Assembly: GCF_002483315.1 (NCBI RefSeq)
Contig: NZ_DLHR01000010.1
Coordinates: forward strand, 62,001 to 126,000
DNA length: 64,000 nucleotides
Source: Flavobacterium sp. UBA7663
Lineage (GTDB): Bacteria; Bacteroidota; Bacteroidia; Flavobacteriales; Flavobacteriaceae
Direction of reading: 5' to 3'
Of the stretch, positions 44,802 through 52,633 are shown piece by piece; the stretch's first letter is position 1, and each line of letters starts with the position of its first letter. A program made the translations under genes and the position numbers. The notes under the pieces are model-generated. The model worked only from the letters and a program-made list of their open reading frames with translations. It did no database searches and was not told the DNA's origin.

Positions 44802-46499
44802 ATGAAAAAAAATACTCTATTTCAGATTATTCTAACGCTTCTTCTTTATTCACAATTTGGTTTTTCACAAGTTGATGTCGTTTATAATGATTTAGTTTGG
44901 TCGGATGAATTTGATGTAAACGGTGCTGTAAATTCTACAAAATGGCATCATCAAACACAATTGCCTGCTGGCGGAAGTTGGTTCAATGGCGAAGTCCAAC
45001 ATTATACAGATGAAATAACTAACTCGTTTGTAAATGGCGGATTTTTGAATATTGTTGCCAAAAAAGAACCATATACTTCTCAAGGTTATACAAAACAATA
45101 TACTTCGGCACGATTGAATTCGAAATTTGCTTTTAAATATGGTCGCGTTGATGTTAGGGCAAAATTACCAATAGAAGTAGGAACTTGGCCCGCCATTTGG
45201 ATGCTTGGCAAAAATGTAAATGAAGATGGTGGCTTTTTTGATGCCGCTTTTGGAACTACAAATTGGCCTGCATGTGGTGAAATCGATATTATGGAGCACG
45301 GAATTACGCCTTCGCAGCCAGCAAACTATGTACAAAGTGCACTTCATACACCATCATCTTTTGGAAATACAATGAATATTGGTGGTACAATTGCTAATAA
45401 TTTGGGTACAGATTATCATGTTTATTCAATGAATTGGTCGCCTTTTCAAATTACTTTTTTGCTTGATGGAGTTGCTTTTTATACCTACAATCCTGCTATT
45501 AAAACACCAAGTAATTGGCCTTTCGATTTAGAACAATATCTTTTACTCAACATTGCTATGGGAGGAATTGCTGGAACAATTGATCCAAGTTATACTCAAA
45601 GTTCAATGGTAATTGATTATGTAAGAGTGTATCAAAATGTTGTAGTGGATACCCAAATTCCAACAAATTTTACCGCAACTATAGGAAATGTTACAAGTTC
45701 TTCGGTTGAGTTATTGTTGAATGCAAATGATGATTCTGGAACAATAGTTTATGATGTTGCTTATGGAAGTTTAACAAATACTTCTGCAGGAACTTCTGGT
45801 ATTCAAAAATCGTTAATAATTTCAGGCTTAAGCCCAAATACAAATTATACTTTTTCTGTTGCTGCAAGCGATGTAACAGGAAATGATGCGGCAAACAATT
45901 CAATCGTATTAAATGCCACAACTTTAGGTGTAATAGGTTGTTCTGGAACTGATACGGTGGCACAACAAGGCTCTTTTTCAATGGGATATAATTATGCATT
46001 TGAAACTATTGGAACCGATGTAAAAATAACGTTTGAGTTATTAGATACAGATAGAGTAGGTGTTGTAGCTTATTTATGGAAACAAGCACCATTTACAGAA
46101 ACGCCAATGAGTAATGTATCAGGTAGAATTTTTACCCACACACTTACTGGACAAACTATGGGTGCAACTATTAATTATGCCGTTAAATTTGCTTATGCAA
46201 ATGGATTATCGGTAACGCATTATATTTCTTATGTAGTGGGAAGTAATTGTTCATTAGATCAAGAAAGCTTCGATGCATTTACCGAATTTAATTTTAGTAA
46301 TCCTGCACATAATTATATTTCGATAACTTCTGGTTCAAGTATTGATAAAGTAGAGATTTACAATCTAATAGGAAATAAAGTTTTAAGTACAACACTTAAT
46401 ACAAATGAGATTGAAGTTTCTAATTTTTCAAACGGAATGTATTTACTTGTTGTTTATTCTGGAAGTAAAAGAGGAATTAAAAAAGTAATAATTAACTAG
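44802..46499 (+). CDS. T9SS-secreted multidomain GH16 laminarinase
   Basis: 565 residues. A Sec signal ends at FGFSQ. GH16 domain (25-280): nucleophile E160, D162 and acid/base E165 in GEIDIMEHG, with the strand VIDYVRVYQN at its end. Then a fibronectin type III domain (about 285-372; SGLSPNTNYTFSVAA) and an unassigned beta-sandwich (about 375-485; GSFSMGYNYAFETIG). A T9SS type A sorting domain closes the chain (SIDKVEIYNLIGNKVL, NGMYLLVVYSG). It would be the first enzyme to meet polymeric beta-1,3-glucan, at the surface or in the medium. It is the last gene of the operon and is followed by a terminator. Confidence 0.92.
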   Translation: MKKNTLFQIILTLLLYSQFGFSQVDVVYNDLVWSDEFDVNGAVNSTKWHHQTQLPAGGSWFNGEVQHYTDEITNSFVNGGFLNIVAKKEPYTSQGYTKQYTSARLNSKFAFKYGRVDVRAKLPIEVGTWPAIWMLGKNVNEDGGFFDAAFGTTNWPACGEIDIMEHGITPSQPANYVQSALHTPSSFGNTMNIGGTIANNLGTDYHVYSMNWSPFQITFLLDGVAFYTYNPAIKTPSNWPFDLEQYLLLNIAMGGIAGTIDPSYTQSSMVIDYVRVYQNVVVDTQIPTNFTATIGNVTSSSVELLLNANDDSGTIVYDVAYGSLTNTSAGTSGIQKSLIISGLSPNTNYTFSVAASDVTGNDAANNSIVLNATTLGVIGCSGTDTVAQQGSFSMGYNYAFETIGTDVKITFELLDTDRVGVVAYLWKQAPFTETPMSNVSGRIFTHTLTGQTMGATINYAVKFAYANGLSVTHYISYVVGSNCSLDQESFDAFTEFNFSNPAHNYISITSGSSIDKVEIYNLIGNKVLSTTLNTNEIEVSNFSNGMYLLVVYSGSKRGIKKVIIN

Positions 46500-46551
46500 T
46501 ACAAGTTTCAACTGCTATTCTTAGTAGAAATTATTTTTAAACAAATCAACT

Positions 46552-46590
46552 AAAACACCTTCAATTTTGCTAAGGATTGAAAGTGTTTTA
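46552..46590 (+). terminator. Terminator of the glucan operon
   Basis: Stem AAAACAC..TTCAAT / ATTGAA..GTGTTTT with one internal mismatch, loop about 11 nt, then an AT-rich tail. Confidence 0.65.
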
Positions 46591-46644
46591 TATATTTATT
46601 GCCCTATAAGTGTTAAATTTTTAATTAAAATTTGTTTTTTAAAT

Positions 46645-46674
46645 ATTAATTATGTTAAATTTGACATAATTAAT
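46645..46674 (+). promoter_or_regulatory. Perfect inverted repeat centred on a -7 element upstream of the ECF sigma gene
   Basis: ATTAATTATGT (46645-46655) and ACATAATTAAT (46664-46674) are exact reverse complements. The 8-base spacer TAAATTTG is itself a -7 element. A TTTG lies at 46631-46634. The layout suggests an operator at which a dimer would block this promoter. A single CTATACA (46692-46698) lies downstream. Confidence 0.6.
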
Positions 46675-46748
46675 TTCAAAAACAAAATTGCCTATACAAT
46701 AAAAATACTTTTTAGACCCCGAACTTTAATTAACTAAAAGGTATTGTT

Positions 46749-47333
46749 ATGGCTAATCTTGTACTTCCAGATGCGGTGTTGGTAAAAAATTATATAAGCG
46801 GAGATGAATCTGCTTTGTCTTTATTAATCAACAGACATCAATCTAAAATCTACGGATTTATTTATTCTAAAATTGGTGATAGAGATTTATCAGATGATAT
46901 TTTTCAAGATACTTTTATTAAAGTAATTAAAACTTTAAAGACAAGTTCGTATAATGAAGAAGGAAAATTCTTGCCTTGGGTAATGCGTATTGCCCATAAT
47001 TTAGTAGTTGACCATTTCAGAAAAGCAAAGAAAATGCCTTTTCAACGTGAAACAGAAGAATATTCCATCTTCAATTACATGACAGATAACAGTTTGAATA
47101 TCGAGGGACAAATTATATCAGAACAAGTAGAATCGGATTTAGCAAAACTCTTAGAAGAACTTCCAGCCGATCAAAAAGAAGTTTTGGTAATGCGTATGTA
47201 TCAAGATTTAAGTTTTAAGGAAATTGCTGATTTAACAGGAGTTAGTATTAATACAGCACTTGGAAGAATGCGTTATGCATTATTAAACTTGAGAAAAATT
47301 ATTGAAAAGAATCAAATTATTTTGACCAACTAA
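46749..47333 (+). CDS. ECF-type RNA polymerase sigma factor
   Basis: 194 residues. Region 2 is SGDESALSLLINRHQSKIYGF with DIFQDTFIKVI and PWVMRIAHNLVVDHFRK. Region 4 is LPADQKEVLVMRMYQDLSFKEI with the recognition helix GVSINTALGRMRYALLNLRK. The RPoE-like form with a D-rich linker is common and nearly invariant in Flavobacteria, and usually lacks an adjacent anti-sigma gene, as here. A small gene of 47 codons follows by 51 bp. It is separated from the glucan operon by a terminator, so a link to glucan use is not supported. Confidence 0.88.
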   Translation: MANLVLPDAVLVKNYISGDESALSLLINRHQSKIYGFIYSKIGDRDLSDDIFQDTFIKVIKTLKTSSYNEEGKFLPWVMRIAHNLVVDHFRKAKKMPFQRETEEYSIFNYMTDNSLNIEGQIISEQVESDLAKLLEELPADQKEVLVMRMYQDLSFKEIADLTGVSINTALGRMRYALLNLRKIIEKNQIILTN

Positions 47334-47384
47334 TACTAAAAGTAAAATAATGTCGTTATAGATTTATAAACCAAATCATAATTA

Positions 47385-47528
47385 ATGGCAAAACTTTACT
47401 CTAAGAAAAAATTAGTGACTCAAAAAATGAAACCTAAAAAAGAAACGATTTCGTTTTTACTCAATTATTCAAAAGCATTGAGTATACATAAAGTGGGAAA
47501 TTCAACTTTTGAAATCATCGCTAATTAA
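47385..47528 (+). CDS. Small basic protein of 47 residues
   Basis: ATG at 47385, stop TAA at 47526-47528. The product is strongly basic in its first half (KLYSKKKLVTQKMKPKK) and hydrophobic/amphipathic later (TISFLLNYSKALSI). It lies between the sigma gene and a strong terminator, so it is probably in the same transcript. Similar short proteins are remembered from the same place in other Flavobacterium genomes. No known domain. It could be a modulator of the sigma factor, but that is a guess from position. Confidence 0.6.
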   Translation: MAKLYSKKKLVTQKMKPKKETISFLLNYSKALSIHKVGNSTFEIIAN

Positions 47529-47531
47529 AGG

Positions 47532-47561
47532 AAATGCCTCAAAGAGATTTGAGGCATTTTT
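47532..47561. terminator. Bidirectional intrinsic terminator
   Basis: Perfect 12-bp stem AAATGCCTCAAA / TTTGAGGCATTT, loop GAGA, T-rich tail. It sits between the convergent sigma/47-codon unit and the acyltransferase gene. Confidence 0.9.
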
Positions 47562-47578
47562 TATATTATTGAATGAGT

Positions 47579-48646
47579 TTAATTAAAATAGGTTTTAAGT
47601 TTTAAAAATTGTTTTTCAAATAGATGATAAGACAAAACACTAACAAATACGGTTAACGTAAAACTTATTATTGAAATTAAAAACCAATTGATCTCTAATG
47701 TTTTATTCAGTTTAATAAATAAATTTATGATTATGGTATGATACAAATAGAGCCCATAGGTATAAATTCCTAATTTACTAATCCATAATGTGTCTTTTAT
47801 TTTAAGAGAATTTTTTTCTGTAATTACAAATGACAATATTGTAGCAAATAAAATTCCATAAATGATTGGTTTCACAAATTTAAGCCATTCAAAATTTAAA
47901 TTGGAAAATCCAAAAACAGCAACAATTGTAAGTAAACATATTCCTATTTTAAACGAGTATGACAGTTTTTCAATTGTGATTAATTGTTCCTTTTTAAAGC
48001 TTAAGATATAAGCTGGAATTGCGCCAAATGCAAAATAATCAATATTAGTAAATAAGTCTAAAAAAGGTAAATTAAAATAAGAATAGAAAACTCTGCAAAC
48101 ACTTGCTAGAACTATCGAAATGATAATTAAATACTTAATTTTATTTAAAGGAATGATGCTAAATAAAAATCCCCAAATAATATAAAAGTGTTCCTCAATA
48201 CATAATGACCACATAACTCGTAATGGAGAAACATTTGGGAAATTGTTGGTCAACATCATATTGTAATTTTCTAAGAAAAGCACCGATAGTAACCAATTTG
48301 GTTGGTAACCTTCATTTGAAAATGATAGTTGAAATAGTTTTAAGATAAAAGGAGTTAAAAACGCAAAAAGTAATATCGCGTAAAACAAAGGCCAAATTTT
48401 TAAAATTCTTTTGGCAAGAAAATTTTTCAGATTGATAGTTTTATTTGCTTTTTTCTCAAAAATTAAAATGTACGATATGAGAAAACCACTTAAAACAAAA
48501 AAGAAGGAAACCCCAACATCACCGCTTTTTGAAAATACTGAAAACCAAGAGTTTTCTGGAACAGGTATATGATGAAAGAAAACAATTAGAAATGAAAAAA
48601 AGCGTAAAGCATCTAGTGTATGAAAATGTTTTTTTGAAGAATCCAT
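47579..48646 (-). CDS. Acyltransferase 3 family membrane protein
   Basis: 355 residues with about ten membrane helices. The N-terminal HTLDALRFFSFLIVFFHH and GDVGVSFFFVLSGFLISY segments carry the RFxxxxxVxxxH-type and FFxxSGFL motifs of acyltransferase family 3 (OafA-like). A conserved SLCIEEHFY segment near residue 150 matches the family WSLSxExxFY motif. Such enzymes O-acetylate sugars of lipopolysaccharide or exopolysaccharide, or other surface glycans. It lies 11 bp after the DUF2200 gene on the same strand. Substrate unknown. Confidence 0.88.
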   Translation of the reverse strand: MDSSKKHFHTLDALRFFSFLIVFFHHIPVPENSWFSVFSKSGDVGVSFFFVLSGFLISYILIFEKKANKTINLKNFLAKRILKIWPLFYAILLFAFLTPFILKLFQLSFSNEGYQPNWLLSVLFLENYNMMLTNNFPNVSPLRVMWSLCIEEHFYIIWGFLFSIIPLNKIKYLIIISIVLASVCRVFYSYFNLPFLDLFTNIDYFAFGAIPAYILSFKKEQLITIEKLSYSFKIGICLLTIVAVFGFSNLNFEWLKFVKPIIYGILFATILSFVITEKNSLKIKDTLWISKLGIYTYGLYLYHTIIINLFIKLNKTLEINWFLISIISFTLTVFVSVLSYHLFEKQFLKLKTYFN

Positions 48647-48656
48647 TTTGTATACC

Positions 48657-49007
48657 TTATTTTCTTAAGATTTTCTCCATTGTTTTTCCTTTGGCTAATT
48701 CGTCAATTAACTTATCCAAATAACGCACTTTTTTCAATAATGGGTCTTCAATTTCTTCAATGCGATAGCCACAAATAACACCAGTAATTTTTGAAACGTT
48801 TTCGTTTAATTGAGGCGCTTGCTCAAAAAAGGTTTCGAAATCTACTTTTGTGTCAATTTGGTTTTGAAGGCTTTCCAATGTGTAACCTGTTAACCAACAA
48901 ATAATTTCGTCAACTTCGACTTTAGTGCGATTTTTTTTCTCCGCTTTGGTTATATAATGTGGGTAAACACCCGCAAAAATCATATGATTTATACTTCTTG
49001 ATGCCAT
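48657..49007 (-). CDS. DUF2200 family protein
   Basis: 116 residues, soluble, with the family features SINHMIFAGVYPHYITKAEKK, EVDEIICWLTGYT and GVICGYRIEEIEDPLLKKVRYLDKLIDELA (here split at the middle). It is recognised as DUF2200, a bacterial family of unknown function. Its start codon directly abuts the nth stop codon, so it is cotranscribed with nth. Confidence 0.8.
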   Translation of the reverse strand: MASRSINHMIFAGVYPHYITKAEKKNRTKVEVDEIICWLTGYTLESLQNQIDTKVDFETFFEQAPQLNENVSKITGVICGYRIEEIEDPLLKKVRYLDKLIDELAKGKTMEKILRK

Positions 49008-49655
49008 TTATTTTTTAATTTCATTAATAACACTCTTTCTCCCAATCGTCTTCGTAATAATATCTTTTTCTAAATTCCAACCACGAGCAGGAGAGTATTC
49101 ACGTCCGTACCAAATGATCTGCAAGTGTAAATCGTTCCAACACGCTTCTGGGAAAATACGTTTGGCATCTTTCTCTGTTTGTTGTACGTTTTTGCCATTG
49201 GTTAAACCCCAGCGGTACATTAATCTATGAATGTGTGTATCTACAGGAAAAGCAGGGACTCCAAACGCTTGACTCATCACAACACTTGCTGTTTTGTGTC
49301 CTACAGCAGGTAAAGCTTCTAAAGCTTCAAAACTTTGTGGGACTTCTCCGTTGTATTTGTCAATTAAAATCTCTGACAAACCATGAATACCTTTCGATTT
49401 CATAGGCGATAAACCACACGGACGAATGATTTCCTTAATTTCTTCTACAGACATTTTTATCATGTCATATGGATTATCTGCTTTGGCAAATAGGAGTGGT
49501 GTAATTTGATTCACGCGAACATCCGTACATTGTGCCGAAAGCAACACAGCAATCAATAAAGTATACGGGTCTTTATGGTCTAACGGAATCGGAATTTCAG
49601 GATATAATTCATTTAACGTATTTATAACAAATGTTACCTTCTCGCTTTTGGTCAT
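49008..49655 (-). CDS. nth: Endonuclease III-like DNA glycosylase without the Fe-S cluster ligands
   Basis: 215 residues with a helix-hairpin-helix/GPD core: ALPAVGHKTASVVM (catalytic lysine) and VDTHIHRLMYRWGL (catalytic aspartate). It removes oxidised pyrimidines in base excision repair. The C-terminal CX6CX2CX5C motif that binds a 4Fe-4S cluster in E. coli Nth is missing. That part reads HLQIIWYGREYSPARGW with no cysteines. The other core motifs are intact, so activity without a cluster is likely. It is the first gene of the nth, DUF2200, acyltransferase run. Confidence 0.88.
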   Translation of the reverse strand: MTKSEKVTFVINTLNELYPEIPIPLDHKDPYTLLIAVLLSAQCTDVRVNQITPLLFAKADNPYDMIKMSVEEIKEIIRPCGLSPMKSKGIHGLSEILIDKYNGEVPQSFEALEALPAVGHKTASVVMSQAFGVPAFPVDTHIHRLMYRWGLTNGKNVQQTEKDAKRIFPEACWNDLHLQIIWYGREYSPARGWNLEKDIITKTIGRKSVINEIKK

Positions 49656-49901
49656 TTTTAACTAAATTTGAAAGTAAAAATAATATAAATTAACTTCAAA
49701 CGCAAAAGAGAAAAGATCAAGATTTTAAATACATAGGCACATAGAATTTCTTTATGAATTGTTTTAGTCCGAAGCTTCGGACGTTTCACTTAAGATAGAA
49801 AGCATAGAAACCGAACTAATATGAACTTATCAAGACAAAGAAATCTTACATTTGCTTATATGACTTATATGTTTTAAAAATAAATAGTAAACAATAAAAA
49901 T
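49656..49901. repeat. Intergenic spacer with dispersed repeat words
   Basis: No gene seen. It holds the word ACATAGGCACATAG (49732-49745), shared with the repeats near 61060 and 61400. It also holds a perfect 16-bp palindrome GTCCGAAGCTTCGGAC (49767-49782). ATATGACTTATATGT (49858-49872) is the exact reverse complement of 57231-57245. A -7 element TACATTTG (49847-49854) probably serves bcp. Confidence 0.55.
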
Positions 49902-50354
49902 ATGACAACATTAAAAGCAGGAGATAAAGCTCCTAATTTTTCAGGTTTAGACCAAAATGGAACTTCACACACATTAGTAGATTATAAAGGAAAAAAATTA
50001 GTGGTTTTCTTTTATCCAAAAGCAAGTACGCCAGGTTGCACGGCAGAAGCTTGTGATTTGAGAGACAATTACGCTCGTTTTCAAGCTAATAATTATGCAT
50101 TGATAGGTGTAAGTGCCGATAGCGCTAAAGCGCAAGCGAAGTTTATTGAAAAATATGATTTGCCTTTTCCATTGTTAGCAGATGAAGATAAATCAGTAAT
50201 TCAAGCGTTTGGTGTTTGGGGACCAAAGAAATTCATGGGTAAAGAATACGATGGTATTCACCGAACAACTTTTGTAATTGATGAAAAAGGAATTATTGAA
50301 GAGGTTATTTCGGATGTAAAAACGAAAGCACATGCGGCTCAGATTTTAAAATAA
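49902..50354 (+). CDS. bcp: Thioredoxin-dependent thiol peroxidase (Bcp/PrxQ)
   Basis: 150 residues with the peroxiredoxin motif PKASTPGCTAEACDLRDNY. Peroxidatic Cys46 and resolving Cys51 are five residues apart, as in the PrxQ/Bcp subfamily. It has no signal peptide, so it is a cytoplasmic enzyme reducing hydrogen peroxide and organic peroxides with thioredoxin. Monocistronic, with its own -7 element and a strong terminator. Confidence 0.95.
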   Translation: MTTLKAGDKAPNFSGLDQNGTSHTLVDYKGKKLVVFFYPKASTPGCTAEACDLRDNYARFQANNYALIGVSADSAKAQAKFIEKYDLPFPLLADEDKSVIQAFGVWGPKKFMGKEYDGIHRTTFVIDEKGIIEEVISDVKTKAHAAQILK

Positions 50355-50356
50355 AT

Positions 50357-50390
50357 AAAAAAGCTCGAAGTTATTCTTCGAGCTTTTTTA
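50357..50390. terminator. Bidirectional intrinsic terminator
   Basis: Stem AAAAAGCTCGAAG / CTTCGAGCTTTTT with loop TTATT. Shared by bcp and the convergent outer-membrane protein gene. Confidence 0.9.
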
Positions 50391-50392
50391 CT

Positions 50393-51238
50393 TTAGATTC
50401 TAAAAATTCCACCAACGGTTAAGATTCTTTGTAGAAACCAAAAATTTTGTTCGGCTGAATCTGCTTTGTCTTGAGTGGTTCTTATGTTGTTCATTTCGAT
50501 ATATCCTCCTTTTAATTCGGTTTGGATAAAGAAATATTTAAAGAAAGTTACATTTAAACCCACTTTTGCAGATAAACCATATCCTGCAATATTAAATTCG
50601 TCGTATCTATCTTTTCCTAAAAGCGTTGTATTTGTTTTTGGATATAAAAATCCACCACCAATACCTTCTGTAACATTTACTTGAATTTTATCGGTATTGT
50701 TTATTTTGAAAAGTTTTGAAATATCATCTACACGAGAAATTTCAGTGTTTACATAGTTTAAACCATCCGTATGTTCAAATAATAAGAAATCTTCGTCTAA
50801 CGTTAACTCTCCATTAGCTGGATTTTCATTATAAGTTCCAGGATTTGGATAATAACCAGAGTAACTTACTCTTCTGTCGTTATACATTACATATTTCATG
50901 TGGTCAAATCCAATCGAAATATTGTAATGATCAGAAATAAAATACCCAATTCGTAAGTTGGTTTGTGGAATAGTCATTCGAGCCGGGTTGAAATAATCAA
51001 TATGAAAACCTTTTGGCTTGTCGTGAGCGGATACATTATGAAGTGTAAAATCATAATCGGCACCTTTAAATCGGATGTCAGATTTTGAAAATGATTCGCG
51101 GTTTCCACCCCAAAAAATATAGAATTTACCTTTGTTATGCGCTGTGTATTTTTCAGGATTTTCGACTGTTTCTTGCGAAAAGGTGTACTGTGAAAACACA
51201 CAAAAAGTTAGTACAACCATTAAAAATGGATGTTTCAT
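50393..51238 (-). CDS. Predicted outer-membrane beta-barrel protein
   Basis: 281 residues with a signal peptide ending near QYTFSQ. The mature part has an alternating strand pattern (NLRIGYFISDHYNISIGFDHMKY written in parts; LSAKVGLNVTFFKYFFIQTEL) and ends with a short C-terminal strand LQRILTVGGIFRI, typical of small outer-membrane barrels. It lies 21 bp after kdsA on the same strand and may be cotranscribed with it. No specific family recognised. Function unknown. Confidence 0.65.
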   Translation of the reverse strand: MKHPFLMVVLTFCVFSQYTFSQETVENPEKYTAHNKGKFYIFWGGNRESFSKSDIRFKGADYDFTLHNVSAHDKPKGFHIDYFNPARMTIPQTNLRIGYFISDHYNISIGFDHMKYVMYNDRRVSYSGYYPNPGTYNENPANGELTLDEDFLLFEHTDGLNYVNTEISRVDDISKLFKINNTDKIQVNVTEGIGGGFLYPKTNTTLLGKDRYDEFNIAGYGLSAKVGLNVTFFKYFFIQTELKGGYIEMNNIRTTQDKADSAEQNFWFLQRILTVGGIFRI

Positions 51239-51259
51239 TTGAAGTTAAAAAATAAAAAA

Positions 51260-52078
51260 TTAAAATTGATTAATTGTTTTTCGGATGGCAACAAGTTTTG
51301 TCATTAAACCTTCAAAATAGTCTAAATGTAACATGTTAGCACCATCACTTTTTGCATTAGCTGGATCAAAATGAGTTTCAATGAAAATTCCATCAACACC
51401 TACAACAATTCCTGCTTTTGCGATAGTTTCAATCATATCTGGACGACCACCTGTAACTCCTGTCATCTGATTAGGTTGTTGTAACGAATGCGTCACATCT
51501 AAAACCGTAGTGGCATATTGTTGCATGGTTGGAATACCTCTGAAATCTACAATCATATCTTGGTAACCAAACATTGTTCCTCTATCGGTAACCATAACGT
51601 TTTGGTTGTTGCTATCTAAAACTTTTTGAACCGCATGTTTCATGCTTTCTGGACTCATGAATTGTCCTTTTTTCAAGTTTACAGTTTTACCAGTATTAGC
51701 TGCCGCCACTACTAAATCCGTTTGACGAACTAAAAATGCAGGAATTTGTAATATATCAACATATTCAGCTGCCATTACTGCATCTTCGTTTGTGTGAATA
51801 TCGGTAACTGTTGGTACACCAAATTCTTTTGATACTTTTTGAAGAATTTTTAAGGCTTTTTCATCTCCAATTCCAGTAAAACTATCTACTCTAGAACGGT
51901 TAGCTTTTTTGAAAGAACCTTTAAAAACGTAAGGAATTTGTAATTTATCGGTAACTGAAACAATTTTCTCTGCAATACGCATTGCCATTTCTTCACCTTC
52001 AATGGCACAAGGTCCTGCTAATAAGAAAAAGTTCCCGCTATCAGTATGCTTTATTTGTGGAATGTTTTGTAAATTCAT
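51260..52078 (-). CDS. kdsA: 3-deoxy-8-phosphooctulonate synthase (KdsA), metal-dependent type
   Basis: 272 residues, cytoplasmic TIM barrel with FFLLAGPCAIEGEEMAM, VFKGSFKKANRSR and GTMFGYQDMIVDFRGI. It condenses arabinose 5-phosphate with phosphoenolpyruvate to Kdo 8-phosphate for lipopolysaccharide. The residue that separates the classes is Cys24 (GPCAIE), where the metal-independent enzyme has Asn, so this is the metal-dependent class. A -7 element TATCTTTG lies at 52098-52105 on the minus strand. Confidence 0.95.
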   Translation of the reverse strand: MNLQNIPQIKHTDSGNFFLLAGPCAIEGEEMAMRIAEKIVSVTDKLQIPYVFKGSFKKANRSRVDSFTGIGDEKALKILQKVSKEFGVPTVTDIHTNEDAVMAAEYVDILQIPAFLVRQTDLVVAAANTGKTVNLKKGQFMSPESMKHAVQKVLDSNNQNVMVTDRGTMFGYQDMIVDFRGIPTMQQYATTVLDVTHSLQQPNQMTGVTGGRPDMIETIAKAGIVVGVDGIFIETHFDPANAKSDGANMLHLDYFEGLMTKLVAIRKTINQF

Positions 52079-52097
52079 TTGTGTTGATTTTGAAGTT

Positions 52098-52105
52098 GCA
52101 AAGAT
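52098..52105 (-). promoter_or_regulatory. kdsA -7 element
   Basis: TATCTTTG on the minus strand, 20 bp before the kdsA start. A TTTG lies 15 nt upstream of it, shorter than the usual 19. Confidence 0.5.
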
Positions 52106-52170
52106 AAAAAGAAAAACCTTTCAAACAGCGGTTCAAAAGGTTACAAATGTTACTAATAACTAAAAAAGTT

Positions 52171-52632
52171 TTAATTATTGCTTGAAACTGGTTTTTTGAT
52201 TGCGAATCCTTTAGGGCATAGAATTTTCCCTTTTTCAAAAATATTAAAATACAACATCACTTTTTTGTTACTACCTTCAAAGGTTACTTCGTATATTCCC
52301 ACAGTTCCAGCGCCCATTAGACTGTTTTTAGAAGGAAACGGACAGCAAGTATCTACTTTTTTATAACTTATTTTTTCACCATCAGGTCCTTCTAATCCGT
52401 TAAAATAATATTCGATATTGATGTCTTCTTGTTTTTCATGAATGAAACCTATATTGATTGGATAATCTTGATCATAACCATATTTACTATCGGTTGCATA
52501 TTCTGTAATTACGTATGCTTTGTCTTTAATGGCTGGACGAATAGCAGTATTATCAACGTTTTTTAAAGTGGATTGTGTGCTTACGCAACTTGTTAATAAA
52601 AGCACTGTAATTATTGAAAATAAGTATTTCAT
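52171..52632 (-). CDS. Hypothetical lipoprotein
   Basis: 153 residues. Lipobox TVLLLTSC gives Cys16 and is followed by VSTQSTLK without acidic residues, pointing to the periplasm-facing side. The body contains TCCPFPSKNSLMGAGTVGIYEVTFEG, written here only as landmarks TCCPFPS and GIYEVTFEG, with a Cys pair. No family recognised. It lies 1 bp after the DUF4199 gene and is cotranscribed with it. Confidence 0.6.
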   Translation of the reverse strand: MKYLFSIITVLLLTSCVSTQSTLKNVDNTAIRPAIKDKAYVITEYATDSKYGYDQDYPINIGFIHEKQEDINIEYYFNGLEGPDGEKISYKKVDTCCPFPSKNSLMGAGTVGIYEVTFEGSNKKVMLYFNIFEKGKILCPKGFAIKKPVSSNN

Positions 52633-52633
52633 T

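Noticed and set aside
46749..47333. Sigma factor as part of the glucan operon
   Set aside because: A terminator and a separate promoter with its own inverted repeat lie between them; only one stray CTATACA is shared.
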